Source of the DNA: CAWJTV01 sp963845695
Lineage (GTDB): Bacteria > Planctomycetota > Planctomycetia > Isosphaerales > Isosphaeraceae
DNA: 64,000 nt
NCBI GenBank assembly: GCA_963845695.1
Contig: CAWJTQ010000019.1
Span: 1-64,000, forward strand
Reading direction: 5' to 3'
Within the stretch, counting starts at the first letter, position 1. Each line of letters starts with the position of its first letter. Below the pieces are notes generated by a model. It was given only the letters and a program-made list of their open reading frames with translations, had not been told where the DNA came from and searched no databases. Positions 52,174 to 62,162 of this stretch are shown here, one piece after another. Both the position numbers and the translations under genes were made by a program.

Positions 52174-53709
52174 ATGAGCATGCGAACGGATCGACGGCGC
52201 TTCTTGCGGGCGTCCGCGGCGGGCGCGCGCTGATGGGCCTTGGTGATCTGGGATTCCTGTCGAGGCTCCGGCCGGTCTCGGCCGACGAGGCCAAGCTGGA
52301 CCCGAAAATCGTGCGGCTCCAGCCGGAGATCGAGCCCATCGTCCGGCTGCTGGAGGACACCCCGCGCGAGAAGCTCCTCGAGGAGGTCGCCGGGCGGATC
52401 AAGCACGGGTTGACCTATCAGGAAGTGCTGGCCGCACTCTTGCTGGCCGGCGTGCGCAACGTCCAGCCTCGGCCCCATGTCGGCTTCAAGTTCCACGCGG
52501 TGCTCGTGGTCAACTCGGCACATCTGGCCAGCCTCGGCTCGCCCGACACCGACCGATGGCTGCCGATCTTCTGGGCGATCGACCACTTCAAAACCGCGCA
52601 GGCCCAGGACGTTCGCGAGGGGAACTGGACGATGGGCCCGGTCGATGAGTCCGCGGTCCCGCCGCCGGGGCGGGCGCGCGAGGCGTTCATCGCGGCCATG
52701 GACCGCTGGGACGAGTCGGCGACCGACGCCGCGGTCGCCGGGCTGGCCCGCACCGCGGGTGCCAACGAGATCTACGAGTTATTCTTCCGCTACGGATGCC
52801 GCGACTTCCGCGACATCGGCCACAAGGCCATCTTCGTCGCCAACAGCCGCCGGACGCTCGAGTGCATCGGCTGGCAGCACGCCGAGCCTGTCCTCCGCTC
52901 GCTGGCCTATGCGTTGCTCCAGCGCGACAAGGCCAACCCGTTCGACGAGCGACGAGCCGGCCGACCGGCCCGGCCGGCACAACCTCGCCCGCGCCGCCCG
53001 CATTCGCGAAGGCTGGTCCGCCGGCAAGTGCGACTCCTGCGCCGCCGCCGACCTGCTCTCGACGCTCCGCCATGGCTCCGACGACGACGCCAGCCAGCAG
53101 GTCGTCGAGCTCCTGAACCGCGGCATCGCGCCCCAGTCGATCTGGGACGCTCTCTTCGACGGTGCGGGGGAACTGCTCCTCCGCCAGGCGAACATCGTCT
53201 CGCTGCACGCGGTGACCACGACGAACGCCCTGCATTACGCCTACCAAACCAGCGGCGACGACCGGACCCGCCGGCTGCTGATGCTCCAGAACGCCGCGTT
53301 CCTCACCTTGTTCCGCCAGGCGCTGGGCCGCGGCAAGACCAGCGAGGCGCGGATCGATCAGCTCGAGCCCGCCAGCACGTCCTCGTCGGCAACGAAAGAG
53401 GACCGCGGCGCGATCGAGGAGATCTTCGCCGAGGCCAGCCACGACAAGATGGCCGCCGCGCGGAAGGCGCTCGCCTACCTCCAGGCCGGCCACGAGCCCG
53501 AGAACCTCATCCACGCGGCGCGCCGGCTGGTTTTCCTCAAGGGGGACGACGCCCACGACTACAAGTTCAGCTCGGCCGTGCTGGAAGATTACTTCAACGC
53601 GTCGCCGTCGTATCGTGAGCGCTACCTGGCGGCGAGCATGCTGCTGTTGCCCGCCTCGGGCGACAAGGATAATAACCTGGTGAAACGGATCCGGGCGGCG
53701 CTGGCGTAG
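52174..53709 (+). CDS. Tat-exported protein of unknown function, frameshifted
   Basis: The ATG follows AGGAGCAGCT. 'MSMRTDRRRFLRASAAG' is a twin-arginine signal. A shift near 52225 leads to the frame 'KLDPKIVRLQPEIEPIVRLL', and another near 52960 to the frame 'HNLARAARIREGWSAGKCDS' up to the stop. The mature protein is helical, about 480 residues, with His-containing motifs 'HVGFKFHAVLVVNSAHLASL', 'IFWAIDHFKTAQAQD', 'DIGHKAIFVANSRRTLE' and 'SLHAVTTTNALHYAYQ'. The regularly spaced His residues could bind a metal or heme. I do not recognise the family; a distant questin-oxidase-like fold is a guess. Export in folded form fits cofactor binding. Confidence 0.65.
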
Positions 53710-53859
53710 GCCGTCCCATCGAGGGGATCAGTGGGCCGACGAGCCCCGTTGCCGAACCCGGCGTTCCTGGGTCTGGGGACGGGGCTCGTCGGAACAGCGG
53801 ATTCATGGAAATCTGATGAATACCAGTCGCAGGAATGATCGCCTGTTTCGGAGGGCACG

Positions 53860-54157
53860 TTGGCCAAAGACCCGCCCAATCAGATTGACGAACAGATCAA
53901 GAAGGCTGGCCTGCCCACGGGTGGCAAAAATCCCTTTGTCCCAATGCTGGAAAAGAATAGGAAGGGAGATGATATTATAAGGAAGGCAACCATCAAGCAC
54001 GGCCCGAGGAAAGGCAAGATAGGGATTCGTTGAGAGTCAGGGAAGGATTTGGATCAAAGACAGGGCGCATGCAAACGTTCCGGATCACTGGGACGTTCAA
54101 GAGGATGACGGCAGAGACTCCATCAGGGTTGACTTAAACGGTAATGAGATACCATGA
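53860..54157 (+). CDS. Orphan polymorphic-toxin C-terminal module, one frameshift
   Basis: TTG with GGAGGG seven bases upstream starts 'LAKDPPNQIDEQIKKAGLPT', continuing 'GGKNPFVPMLEKNRKGDDII'. In the sequenced frame it stops after 57 residues at 54033. One base out of frame at a GGG run it continues 'GRIWIKDRAHANVPDHWDVQ' and ends 'DSIRVDLNGNEIP'. A basic module with H-x-x-x-PHWDVQ-like end and a 'G.IW..D..AH' turn is typical of C-terminal toxin domains of polymorphic toxins. No large secretion-linked N-terminal part precedes it, since the frame is closed at 53836. The next gene overlaps its end and is the natural immunity candidate. Exact toxin class uncertain. Confidence 0.6.
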
Positions 54158-54656
54158 TTTAACAAACAATGGATTCTATAATGTGACAGGGAGATTGCGA
54201 CCGATGGCCAACGGCAACCCACTTCAGACGAGTTCTAGAGTTCCAGACGAAAACCTCGGACTTCTAGCGAACGGCTCTTCGGGCCTATGGGTAGTCTCCA
54301 TCGACGAGACGATTACGGGGCTCGAACGGTGGTTCGCACAGATCGAGGGGCCGTCGATCCAACTTTCTTTCGAGCTTCCATCGTTGGATATTGTTCCGAA
54401 GTCGGTTCGATTCCTGACGCCGCTGACCAAGGGGGAGGGTGTGCCTCGCAAGGACTCAAATGGCGATAGCGAGCTTGTTCTCAGTAAAGCGGAACAGACT
54501 CCGGTTTGGATTGTGCGGGATGACGAGTTTGACGACCGCTGCTTTGTGATCGTCGGGCACAGTGACCATACCCTCGTTAGGTGTTCTCTCACTTACGAAG
54601 ATTTGCACAGTCTCTTGGAAGCACTGCACCAAGTTGAGGAAGACCTGGCCGGGTGA
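54144..54656 (+). CDS. Candidate immunity protein for the orphan toxin
   Basis: It overlaps the reconstructed toxin end by 14 bases. The ATG at 54144 or the one at 54204 ('MANGNPLQTSSRVPDENLGL') may be used. The protein is small, acidic and without a signal peptide: 'ETITGLERWFAQIEGPSIQL', 'TPVWIVRDDEFDDRCFVIVG', 'YEDLHSLLEALHQVEEDLAG'. It matches no family I know. Position, size and charge are those of immunity proteins that neutralise a basic toxin module. Codon use is less GC-biased than in neighbouring genes, suggesting recent arrival together with the toxin. Confidence 0.55.
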   Translation: MRYHDLTNNGFYNVTGRLRPMANGNPLQTSSRVPDENLGLLANGSSGLWVVSIDETITGLERWFAQIEGPSIQLSFELPSLDIVPKSVRFLTPLTKGEGVPRKDSNGDSELVLSKAEQTPVWIVRDDEFDDRCFVIVGHSDHTLVRCSLTYEDLHSLLEALHQVEEDLAG

Positions 54657-54751
54657 CCTTGTTCGGGGGGAATTCCCCTCATGGATTCCCGTGTCGTTGA
54701 GTTGGGGTGATGAGTGCGATCCCGATCCGTCTGCGCCCGCGGGAAATGCCC

Positions 54752-56101
54752 ATGAAAATCACCCTCGCGCTGGCAATGCTCCGGCTCACGGCGGCGGATG
54801 ACCCCGAGACCGCGACGCTGATCCAGCGGCTGGGCTCGGCCCGCGCCGACGATCGTGACGCAGCATCGGCTGCACTCGAGTCCAAGGGCCGTGCCGCGTG
54901 GCTGCCGCTCCGGCTGGCGAGCCGCGATTCCCGCGACGCCGAGGTCCGCACCCGCGCCTCACGCCTCATCCCCAAGATCGAGCACGACCTCCTGACCCGG
55001 CCGACCCTGGTCACGCTCGACGTCCGTGATCAAACGATTGGCGAAGCCATCAAGACACTCGGTGAAAAGTATCATTTCGACTTGACCGGGGAGCTCGACG
55101 CCGTTCGGGAAAACCTGTTGCGCCGCCTCACGATTCGCGAAGAAAAGCCGGTCCCGCTCCTGAAGGCGCTCGACCGGCTCTGCGCCGCGGGAGGACTCCG
55201 CTTCGGCTACGGCGTCGATACGCCGTTCGCACCGCCGAAGTTCTTCTTCTCAAACCCGATGACGTTCGCGCCGGCCGGGGTCCTGGGGCCCGTGTCGGAC
55301 GCCGGTCCGTTTCGCGTCAAGATCCTCTCGGTCGGCTACACACTCCAGCGGTTTAGAATCCTCGACCGCTCGGCCGTCCAGGATCAGCAGCGGTTCCTCG
55401 ACGAGCGCTCGCCCTTGTTGCTGGAGGTCCTCGCCGAGCCGAGGCTGATGATTAAATACCACGAGGATCCCAAGATCCTCGAAGCCATCGATGACCAGGG
55501 TCAGTCCCTGATCCTTCCTCCCGACCCGGACGACGAACGGATGCCGAGCACGGACATACCCGATTCCATCTTTCAGATCCAGATCAACCTCAAACCGCGA
55601 AGCCGCCCCGGTGGGACGATCAGGCGACTCCGCGGTGTGATCCCCGTCCAGGTCGCCGAGCTCAACCTCGGGCCGATCATCGTCCCGATCGCCGGTTCGC
55701 AAGGGAAATCGTTCGACGGGCCGGACGCGGTGGTGACCGTCCAGTCGCTCCAATTCGATCCTTCAAAAGGGCCTCTCTCTATCGAGTTACGGGTTCGGTC
55801 GAAGTTCCAGGATCTCGACGTCGAACCGGACAAGCCAGCGGAGCCCGGTTCGATCCCCCCGGTGCCCGATTCGATTCCGTACCTCGACCGGCAAATCATC
55901 GTGCTGGATGAGAAAGGTCGAAGGTTATACCAATTGGGCAATTCATGCAGGTGGATCGGGCCGAAAGAGGCATCGGTATCGATCGACGATTCTCCATTTG
56001 ATGAGGGACCTCGCATCATCCCCGCCAAGCTCCTCTTCTACGGCATCATTCGCACCACCGCCGAGATCCCGTTCGCGTTCCGGGATATCCCGCTGCCCTG
56101 A
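54752..56101 (+). CDS. Exported protein with N-terminal HEAT-like region, function unknown
   Basis: The start 'MKITLALAMLRLTAADDPET' gives a short signal-like stretch (54707 is an alternative start). The first domain resembles HEAT-like repeats used in planctomycetes ('LIQRLGSARADDRDAASAAL', 'LASRDSRDAEVRTRASRLIP'). It is followed by a domain like those in secretin or STN-type modules ('LVTLDVRDQTIGEAIKTLGE') and then a long beta-rich part ('PFRVKILSVGYTLQRFRILD'). It is intact at about 450 residues. No catalytic motif is seen. Confidence 0.65.
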   Translation: MKITLALAMLRLTAADDPETATLIQRLGSARADDRDAASAALESKGRAAWLPLRLASRDSRDAEVRTRASRLIPKIEHDLLTRPTLVTLDVRDQTIGEAIKTLGEKYHFDLTGELDAVRENLLRRLTIREEKPVPLLKALDRLCAAGGLRFGYGVDTPFAPPKFFFSNPMTFAPAGVLGPVSDAGPFRVKILSVGYTLQRFRILDRSAVQDQQRFLDERSPLLLEVLAEPRLMIKYHEDPKILEAIDDQGQSLILPPDPDDERMPSTDIPDSIFQIQINLKPRSRPGGTIRRLRGVIPVQVAELNLGPIIVPIAGSQGKSFDGPDAVVTVQSLQFDPSKGPLSIELRVRSKFQDLDVEPDKPAEPGSIPPVPDSIPYLDRQIIVLDEKGRRLYQLGNSCRWIGPKEASVSIDDSPFDEGPRIIPAKLLFYGIIRTTAEIPFAFRDIPLP

Positions 56102-56127
56102 GCCTGACGAGGACTCCGGCTGCCCGT

Positions 56128-56424
56128 TCACACCGACCCATCTTCGATATCCTGACGTCGGAGTTCCGCCATGGTTTCCTTCCACTCCTCGACCAAGGGA
56201 TCATCCCGGAACATCCCGGCGAACGGGAGGCAGGGGTGTTCGGCCACGGGCACATCGAGCGTAACGACCTCGGCGCCGGCGGAAACCTTCCCTTCGATGA
56301 GCTTGCGCAGTTGTTGCAGGGCGTCGTCGCGCGTTGCCCCCTCGGCCATGATGGCGAACGGCTCTCCCCCCTTGGCTCGGTAGCCGTGACCCGGAACTGA
56401 CTCGATTAATACTGAGATTCGCAT
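56128..56424 (-). CDS. Small HicB-like protein
   Basis: A 98-residue protein starting 'MRISVLIESVPGHGYRAKGG'. The pattern 'PFAIMAEGATRDDALQQLRK' resembles the 'A.G.T..EA..N....' core of HicB-type antitoxins, and the acidic C-terminus ends 'AELRRQDIEDGSV'. No HicA-type toxin is adjacent; the nearest gene upstream on the same strand is a PIN toxin, 84 bases away. It could be an extra regulator of that pair or a solitary antitoxin. Confidence 0.6.
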   Translation of the reverse strand: MRISVLIESVPGHGYRAKGGEPFAIMAEGATRDDALQQLRKLIEGKVSAGAEVVTLDVPVAEHPCLPFAGMFRDDPLVEEWKETMAELRRQDIEDGSV

Positions 56425-56508
56425 CTTCCGATCGCCTTCCTGTAGGGGCCGGCTCCGTTCGGCAATCTCTGGGGTTTCGAACCGGCCACGCTCTCGCGCT
56501 TCCGAGTG

Positions 56509-56907
56509 TCACGGCCCCAGCCAATCCACGATGTGCAGGCCCGGGATGTTGGCGAAGTCCTGAACGTTGTGCGTCACCAGGGTCAGGCCATGGATCAAGG
56601 CGGTTGAGCCGATCAGGAGATCCATCTCCGGGGCGGGTTGGCCCACATCCCGGAACGCGGCCTGAAGCTCGCCATACGTGCGAGCGACTGCCAGATCCAC
56701 GCCGAGGACCGTCACGTCATTCAGCAGGTCGTTCACTCCCAAGAGCCGCCTCGGAGAGGCATGGGCCCGCAGCGCCCAATCGTAGAGCTCACTCATCGTG
56801 ATGGTGGAGACGTGGAGCCGACCCATGTATTGGAGGAATCGGCCGGTCTGGAGGTCTGGCACCTTGAGGTGTGCCGAGCAGATGCCCGTGTCGAGGAGGA
56901 AACTCAT
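56509..56907 (-). CDS. PIN-domain toxin (VapC-like), second pair
   Basis: Conserved acids appear at 'MSFLLDTGICSAHLKVPDLQ' (first Asp), 'VSTITMSELYDWALRAH' (Glu), 'QPAPEMDLLIGSTALIHGLT' (Asp) and 'LVTHNVQDFANIPGLHIVDW' (last position). The 132-residue length and 'THNVQDF..IPGL' ending are typical of VapC of the tRNA- or rRNA-cleaving type. Its start overlaps the antitoxin stop (ATGA). The pair is not linked to the one at 24763 by close sequence similarity. Confidence 0.85.
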   Translation of the reverse strand: MSFLLDTGICSAHLKVPDLQTGRFLQYMGRLHVSTITMSELYDWALRAHASPRRLLGVNDLLNDVTVLGVDLAVARTYGELQAAFRDVGQPAPEMDLLIGSTALIHGLTLVTHNVQDFANIPGLHIVDWLGP

Positions 56908-57173
56908 GGCTCGATGGGCCGGCGTTGGATGGCGCGGCGCCTCTCATGAACGGATTCGATGAACCGGTCCAATTCCTCGGCGTCGTCAGCCCAGGCGCCT
57001 GACGACCGTCGGATGCCCTCCCCAGGCGGTAGGCGTCCCGGCGCCTCATTCGCAAAGGCAGCGAGCTGCACGGTCACGGTCACTTCCTGGCCGTCGGCAA
57101 TCCCGGGCTCCCGCTCCAACTCAATCGTTCTCCCATGAACAATCCCCTTGAACACCATAGCGTCATTCAGCAT
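56904..57173 (-). CDS. Antitoxin of the second PIN pair
   Basis: The start 'MLNDAMVFKGIVHGRTIELE' (or the ATG at 57158) begins a small beta domain, 'GIVHGRTIELEREPGIADGQ', with 'EVTVTVQ', the shape of AbrB/DUF104-like antitoxin N-termini. The acidic-basic tail (DDAEELDRFIESVHERRRAI) would bind the toxin. It overlaps the toxin start by four bases. Self-repression of its promoter upstream of 57173 is expected by family. Confidence 0.75.
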   Translation of the reverse strand: MLNDAMVFKGIVHGRTIELEREPGIADGQEVTVTVQLAAFANEAPGRLPPGEGIRRSSGAWADDAEELDRFIESVHERRRAIQRRPIEP

Positions 57174-57352
57174 GACCGACCTCCTCCCTTCATCTCTCCT
57201 CGCCGCCCAGGACGCCGGCCAGTATTGGAAGCAGCCTGACGGGTCGTTGTGCCTGTTAGAGTATCGCCGGCCCACGCCGGTTTTCCAGGGCCGTGCCTTT
57301 CGATCCCGTCCGAGTCGGTGTATCGTTTTCATAAAACCGCTGGAGGTGGATC

Positions 57353-57700
57353 ATGGCTGCGACCGCTGAGGAATTAGCCGGGATCCACCCTCTCAACCGG
57401 CAGGGCGGCCAGCAGCGTCAGGCGGTGCCTCATGTCGTCTACCGTGAGACCTCCTGCCCCCATGACGATTGCGACCAGCCGATGCGGGCGATCGATTTCC
57501 GGCTGGAGGACTACGGTCGTGCGATTCCTGATCCGCTGGTGCGCGCTTGGTGGAATGATACGGGCTTCGCCCGCAAATGCCCCCGATGCGGCGGCTGGAT
57601 CCACTTCACCATCCGCGCCAGGCGGCCCATCAGAGCGGACGAGGCCGCCCCGTATCCGCAACTCCCCGACGATTGGCGTACCAGGGCGACCATCCTCTGA
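57353..57700 (+). CDS. Small zinc-ribbon-like protein, function unknown
   Basis: A good ribosome site (TGGAGGTGGATC) precedes the ATG. Two Cys pairs, CPHDDC and CPRCGG (in 'FARKCPRCGGWIHFTIRARR'), are about 45 residues apart and could hold one zinc. The middle contains 'RAIDFRLEDYGRAIPDPLVR'. At 115 residues it is intact. It lies divergent from the PIN pair and 104 bases before the penicillin acylase. No known family is recognised. Confidence 0.65.
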   Translation: MAATAEELAGIHPLNRQGGQQRQAVPHVVYRETSCPHDDCDQPMRAIDFRLEDYGRAIPDPLVRAWWNDTGFARKCPRCGGWIHFTIRARRPIRADEAAPYPQLPDDWRTRATIL

Positions 57701-57803
57701 ACCGAGGATCGATCCAGTCGCGCCTTCCTTCGAGCGGAAACGGACAGCAAGATAGTCAGGAGAGTCGGCCGTTCCGTTGTCCAGAGCTCGAGGAACCTAC
57801 GCG

Positions 57804-60269
57804 ATGCGTGATCGATTTCGTCTCGTCGGGATCCGGCCTCGGATCGTCGCGGTGGTCGTCGCGATCGCGGCCATGGCGTCGATCGCCGGGTCGGCGGAAG
57901 AGAAGCCGGTCATCCCCGGTCTTCGCGAGCCCGTGGAAGTCCTGCGCGACCGTTGGGGGATCTCTCATATTTATGCTCGTAACGAGCACGATCTGTTCCT
58001 GGCCCAGGGCTATAGTGCCGCGCGCGACCGGCTCTTCCAACTCGAGCTCTGGCGGCGACGGGCCACGGGGACGCTGGCCGAGCTCCAGGGACCGCGGGCC
58101 TTGTCGGGCGACGTCGGCGCGCGGCTGCTGAAGTTCCGGGGCGACCTGGGCCGCGAGCTGAATCACTACCATCCCCGGGGCGCCGCGATCGTCGGGGCCT
58201 TCGTCGAGGGGATCAACGCCTACATCGATCGGACCGAGCGGGGTCTGTTGCGGTTGCCGATCGAGTTCGAGATTCTGGGGATCAAGCCGGGGAAGTGGAC
58301 GCCCGAGATCGTGGTCTCGCGACACAACGGGTTATATCGCAACGTCACCCAGGAGGTGGAGTACGCCCGGCTGGTCCACATCCTGGGCGCCGCACGCGCG
58401 CGGGAACTGCTCAACCTCCACCCCGGTCGGCCCGACCTGAAGCCCGATGCAGCGCTCGACCTGTCTCTCATCTCCGACGCTCTCATCGAGTCTTACACGG
58501 CCTCGCGCGCCCCGGTCCACTTCCGCCCCGAGGACGTCGCGCCCGCGTTTCGTCTGAAGGCCGCCGGCCTCGATAAAGGCGGCCGGGCCATCGCCGCCAT
58601 CGCTCCCGACGATCCCGCATCCGGGACGACTCTCCACGATGTCGATCCCGAGCGGGAAGGAAGCAACAACTGGGTGATCTCCGGCGCACGGAAGTTCGCC
58701 GGGGGCGCGATCATGGCCAACGACCCGCACCGGGCCTTGCTGTTGCCGTCGCTCCGCTACTGGGTCCACCTGGTCGCGCCGGGGTGGAACGTCATCGGCG
58801 CCGGCGAGCCGGCCTTGCCCGGCGTCTCGGTCGGGCACAACGAGCACGGCGCCTGGGGATTCACGATCTTCCCGATCGACCAGGAGGATCTTTACGTCTA
58901 CGAGACGGACCCCGCGAACCCGTCTCGCTACCGCTATCGCGATGGCTGGGAATCCTTCCGGACGATCGGGGAGACGATCGCCGTCAAGGGCGGCCAGCCG
59001 GTCGCGGTCGAGCTGAAGTACACCCGGCACGGACCGGTCGTCTCGGAAGATCAGGCCCATCACCGGGCCTACACCCTCCGGGCCGCCTGGCTGGAACCGG
59101 GAGGCGCCGCCCTACCTGGCCAGCCTGCGGCTCGACCAGGTTGCGAGCTGGGCCGAGTTCCGCGAGGCGTGCCGCTTCTTCCACGTCCCCTCGGAGAACC
59201 TGGTCTGGGCCGATCGCGACGGCCACATCGGCTGGCAGGCCGTGGGCCTCTCACCCCGTCGCACGAATGGGAACGGGCTGCTTCCCGTCCCCGGCGACGG
59301 GCGTTACGAGTGGGACGGCTTCCTGCCGATCCTCGACCTGCCCCACGTGACCGACCCGCCCCGCGGCTGGTTCGCCACCGCTAACCAGGACAACCTCCCA
59401 CCAGGCTATCCGTTCGCCGTCAGCTTCCAGTGGATTGACCCGTTCCGGTTCGCCCGCATCGCGGAAGTCCTCGGCTCGGGCCGGCGGTTCACGATGATGG
59501 ATTCGATGCGGCTCCAGCACGACGAGCTGTCGATCCCGGCGCGTTCGTTGGTGCCGCTACTCCGGGGGCTCAAGCCGGCCCGACCCGAGCAGGCCCGCGC
59601 GATCGAAACGCTCATGCTCCTCGGCTGGGACTTCGTGATGAACAAAGAAGGGATCGCTCCCACGCTTTACGCCACCTGGGAGAAGCACCTCAAGATCTCG
59701 GTTCACGATCTTCTGGTGCCAAAGGCGGCCCACGCGATCCTCCCGGCCCGATCGTTATCGACCGAGAAGCTGATCGCCTGGCTCACGGTGCCCGACGGCC
59801 GCTTCGGCGCCGATCCGATCGCCGGGCGCGACGCGGTGTTGCTCCGCTCGCTCGACCGGGCTCTCTTCGAGCTGAATCGTCGCATCGGTCCGGAGCAGAA
59901 TAACTGGAAGTACGGCCAGGACCGGTTGAAGCATGTCTTGCTCAAGCATCCCTTGAGCGATGCCGTCGATGCCAAGCTGCGAGCGAGGCTGGACCTCGGC
60001 CCCCTCCCTCGCGGCGGTTATGGACACACCGTCAACAGCACTTCGGACAACGACAACCAGTCCAGCGGCGCCTCGTTCCGGATCATCGCCGACGCGGCCG
60101 ACTGGGACGGCTCGGTCGGCACCAACACGCCGGGCCAGTCCGGCGATCCCGACAGCCCCCATTACCGCGACCTGTTCGAGCCCTGGGCCAACGGCCGGTA
60201 TTTCCCTGTCTTCTTCTCGCACCGAAGGTCGAGTCCGTGACCGAGTCGAAGATCACCCTGGTGCCGTAG
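57804..60269 (+). CDS. Penicillin acylase family (S45) Ntn-hydrolase, frameshifted
   Basis: A signal peptide (PRIVAVVVAIAAMASIAG) starts the alpha chain, with 'EVLRDRWGISHIYARNEHDL' and 'FLAQGYSAARDRLFQLELWR' as usual. The nucleophile is the Ser in 'EGSNNWVISGARKFAGGAIM', the start of the mature beta chain after self-cleavage. 'NDPHRALLLPSLRYWVHL' follows. A shift near 59105 leads to 'GHIGWQAVGLSPRRTNGNGL' and 'WFATANQDNLPPGYPFAVSF'. A second, near 60222, restores the typical end 'KVESVTESKITLVP'. The family hydrolyses amide bonds of acylated amines, such as N-acyl-homoserine lactones or beta-lactam side chains; the substrate here is unknown. Confidence 0.85.
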
Positions 60270-60533
60270 CCGGCGCGAACCGTGAGCCGCCAGCCCGGTC
60301 GATCCAGCCCATTTCCGAACTCTTGACGATAAGGCGCCCCTGAAAGGCGATCCGGAAAGCGGCCTTGCGCACCGTCAGCCCTCGATGGACGGGTCGGACA
60401 CCGGCGGAGACCTTCGGTCGGGCTCCGGGGCGGGGTCAGGAGACCCCAGCGCGCCAAGGACCGAGGTGCCGGACCGCAGTCTCGAAGCCGCAATCCAGCA
60501 CCTCGGCCGATGTTCATCCCAGTCCGGTCGAAC

Positions 60534-62162
60534 TCAGAGCCCGCTCAGGTCGACCGCGACCACCCGGATCCCCTTCTTCAGGCCCAGCAGCTTGACCACC
60601 TCTTCGCTCGCCGGGACGGTCATGTTCTTCCGCGGCGGGATGCTGAGCCCCGACAACACCCGGGGTGTCTCATCGTCTTTGCTCGTCGTCCCCAGGGCCG
60701 ACAGCCCATTGAGGATCCAGGGCGACGCGTTGTCGATCCGGATCTGGTAGCTCAGCCGTCCCTTCACGCGCGGACCCTTGCTCAACTGCATCCGGACCAT
60801 CCGGTTCAAGACGCCTTCGGCCATCGCGTCGGCGAACCGCGCGGCGTCGAACTTTCCCTGTTCCCGCGCGATGGGAAGGGTGAACTTGCCGAACGGAACC
60901 CAGTGTTGCCCGGCCGCGTCGCTGCCGTTGACCTGGACCAGGGCCTCGTTGGCCGTGAATCGGACCTGGCAGGCCACGGCCGGCCCTTCGGGCTGAGTGG
61001 GGATTCCCCCCATCTCCGCCATCAGGCCCAGCACCATCTTGCCGTTCACCGCCTTGCCAACCTCGGCGGCCAGCGACTCACCCGCCGCATCGCTACCCTG
61101 GACCTGGAGCAGGAGCCGACCGCTCTCGCCGGCCGTCAACCCGTCCAGGTGCTCGACGAAGTCCTGGGCCAAGGTCAGCTCCGAGCGGTTCGCCCATCGC
61201 TCCGACAGCCGGCCAATCGTCTCCCAGTCCAGCCCGGCGGCCAATCGCCACATCACCAGTTGAGAGACCGTCGTCGGCGCCGTTTCGGCCGCCAACCGCT
61301 TGAGCGCCTTCTGCACCCGAAGGTCGGCGCTCACCCGGCTGATGTCACCCAGGATTCTCAGCATCTCACCCTTCGCGGGCAGGCTCACACCCGACTCCGG
61401 ATCCGGCGTCGAGAGGCTCACCAACTGGGTCGGCAAGTGCCGCGTCTGCTTGGGCTTGAGCTCGGCCGACGGCAGATCGCTCGGCGGTACCGACCGCATC
61501 CCTCCGCCCATGCCACCCATCATGCCGCCGCCCATACCGCCCATGCCACCGCCCATACCACCCATACCACCCATCATGCCACCGCCGCCCATCCCCATCA
61601 TCAAGGATCGGCGGTCCCAGCTTTCGAAATCTCCACAGAAGTACATGATGATGTTGGAGAGGGTCATCATGCCCATCATGGGTGGCATCGTGCGACCGCC
61701 CATACCGCCCATACCTCCGCCCATCATGCCACCGCCCATACCACCACCCATGCCACCGCCCATACCACCCATACCACCGCCCATACCACCGCCCATACCA
61801 CCGCCCATACCACCGCCCATACCACCGCCCATGCCGCCCATCATGCCACCCATCTGGCCGGTGGCGCTCTGGGCGATGATACCGGGAGGGAGTACGACGC
61901 GGAGTTTGTGATGGGTCCGGTTGGTCACCGATAAGCTGACCCGGCCGTCGCCGGTCCCCTCGACCTGAGCCGAGACCTGCTTGTCGCGCAAGGCGTCCAG
62001 CAGGTTAATTGTGGGAATATCCGGGGTTTGCTGAGTTTGGGAGGGGGTGGTCTTGGGCCGGGATGGGTCTTTGGATTCATCAGCCCAGACGTGGGATGAG
62101 AGCAACGGGATGACGAACCCTGCCGCGAAGCACGCGGCAAACGCGCGAATAGCTGGACGCAT
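60534..62162 (-). CDS. Secreted protein with a large Met/Gly repeat region
   Basis: The signal peptide is 'AFAACFAAGFVIPLLSSHVW'. A short beta domain ('GRVSLSVTNRTHHKLRVVLP') leads into about 60 residues of MGG/GGGM repeats, a 30-residue break containing 'LSNIIMYFCGDFESWDRRSL', and about 35 more residues of the same repeat. The C-terminal half is helical ('PTTVSQLVMWRLAAGLDWET', 'LTLAQDFVEHLDGLTAGESG') and beta-rich. It is intact at 542 residues despite the repetitive DNA. Met-rich exported segments often bind Cu(I) in other proteins; that role is speculative here. The protein otherwise has no recognised family. Confidence 0.8.
   Translation of the reverse strand: MRPAIRAFAACFAAGFVIPLLSSHVWADESKDPSRPKTTPSQTQQTPDIPTINLLDALRDKQVSAQVEGTGDGRVSLSVTNRTHHKLRVVLPPGIIAQSATGQMGGMMGGMGGGMGGGMGGGMGGGMGGGMGGMGGGMGGGMGGGMMGGGMGGMGGRTMPPMMGMMTLSNIIMYFCGDFESWDRRSLMMGMGGGGMMGGMGGMGGGMGGMGGGMMGGMGGGMRSVPPSDLPSAELKPKQTRHLPTQLVSLSTPDPESGVSLPAKGEMLRILGDISRVSADLRVQKALKRLAAETAPTTVSQLVMWRLAAGLDWETIGRLSERWANRSELTLAQDFVEHLDGLTAGESGRLLLQVQGSDAAGESLAAEVGKAVNGKMVLGLMAEMGGIPTQPEGPAVACQVRFTANEALVQVNGSDAAGQHWVPFGKFTLPIAREQGKFDAARFADAMAEGVLNRMVRMQLSKGPRVKGRLSYQIRIDNASPWILNGLSALGTTSKDDETPRVLSGLSIPPRKNMTVPASEEVVKLLGLKKGIRVVAVDLSGL

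Noticed and set aside
60510..61934. A 474-codon plus-strand frame rich in His-Thr-Ala repeats
   Set aside because: It is the complement of the Met/Gly repeat gene. The minus strand has a signal peptide and an intact end, so the His-Thr repeats are a shadow.
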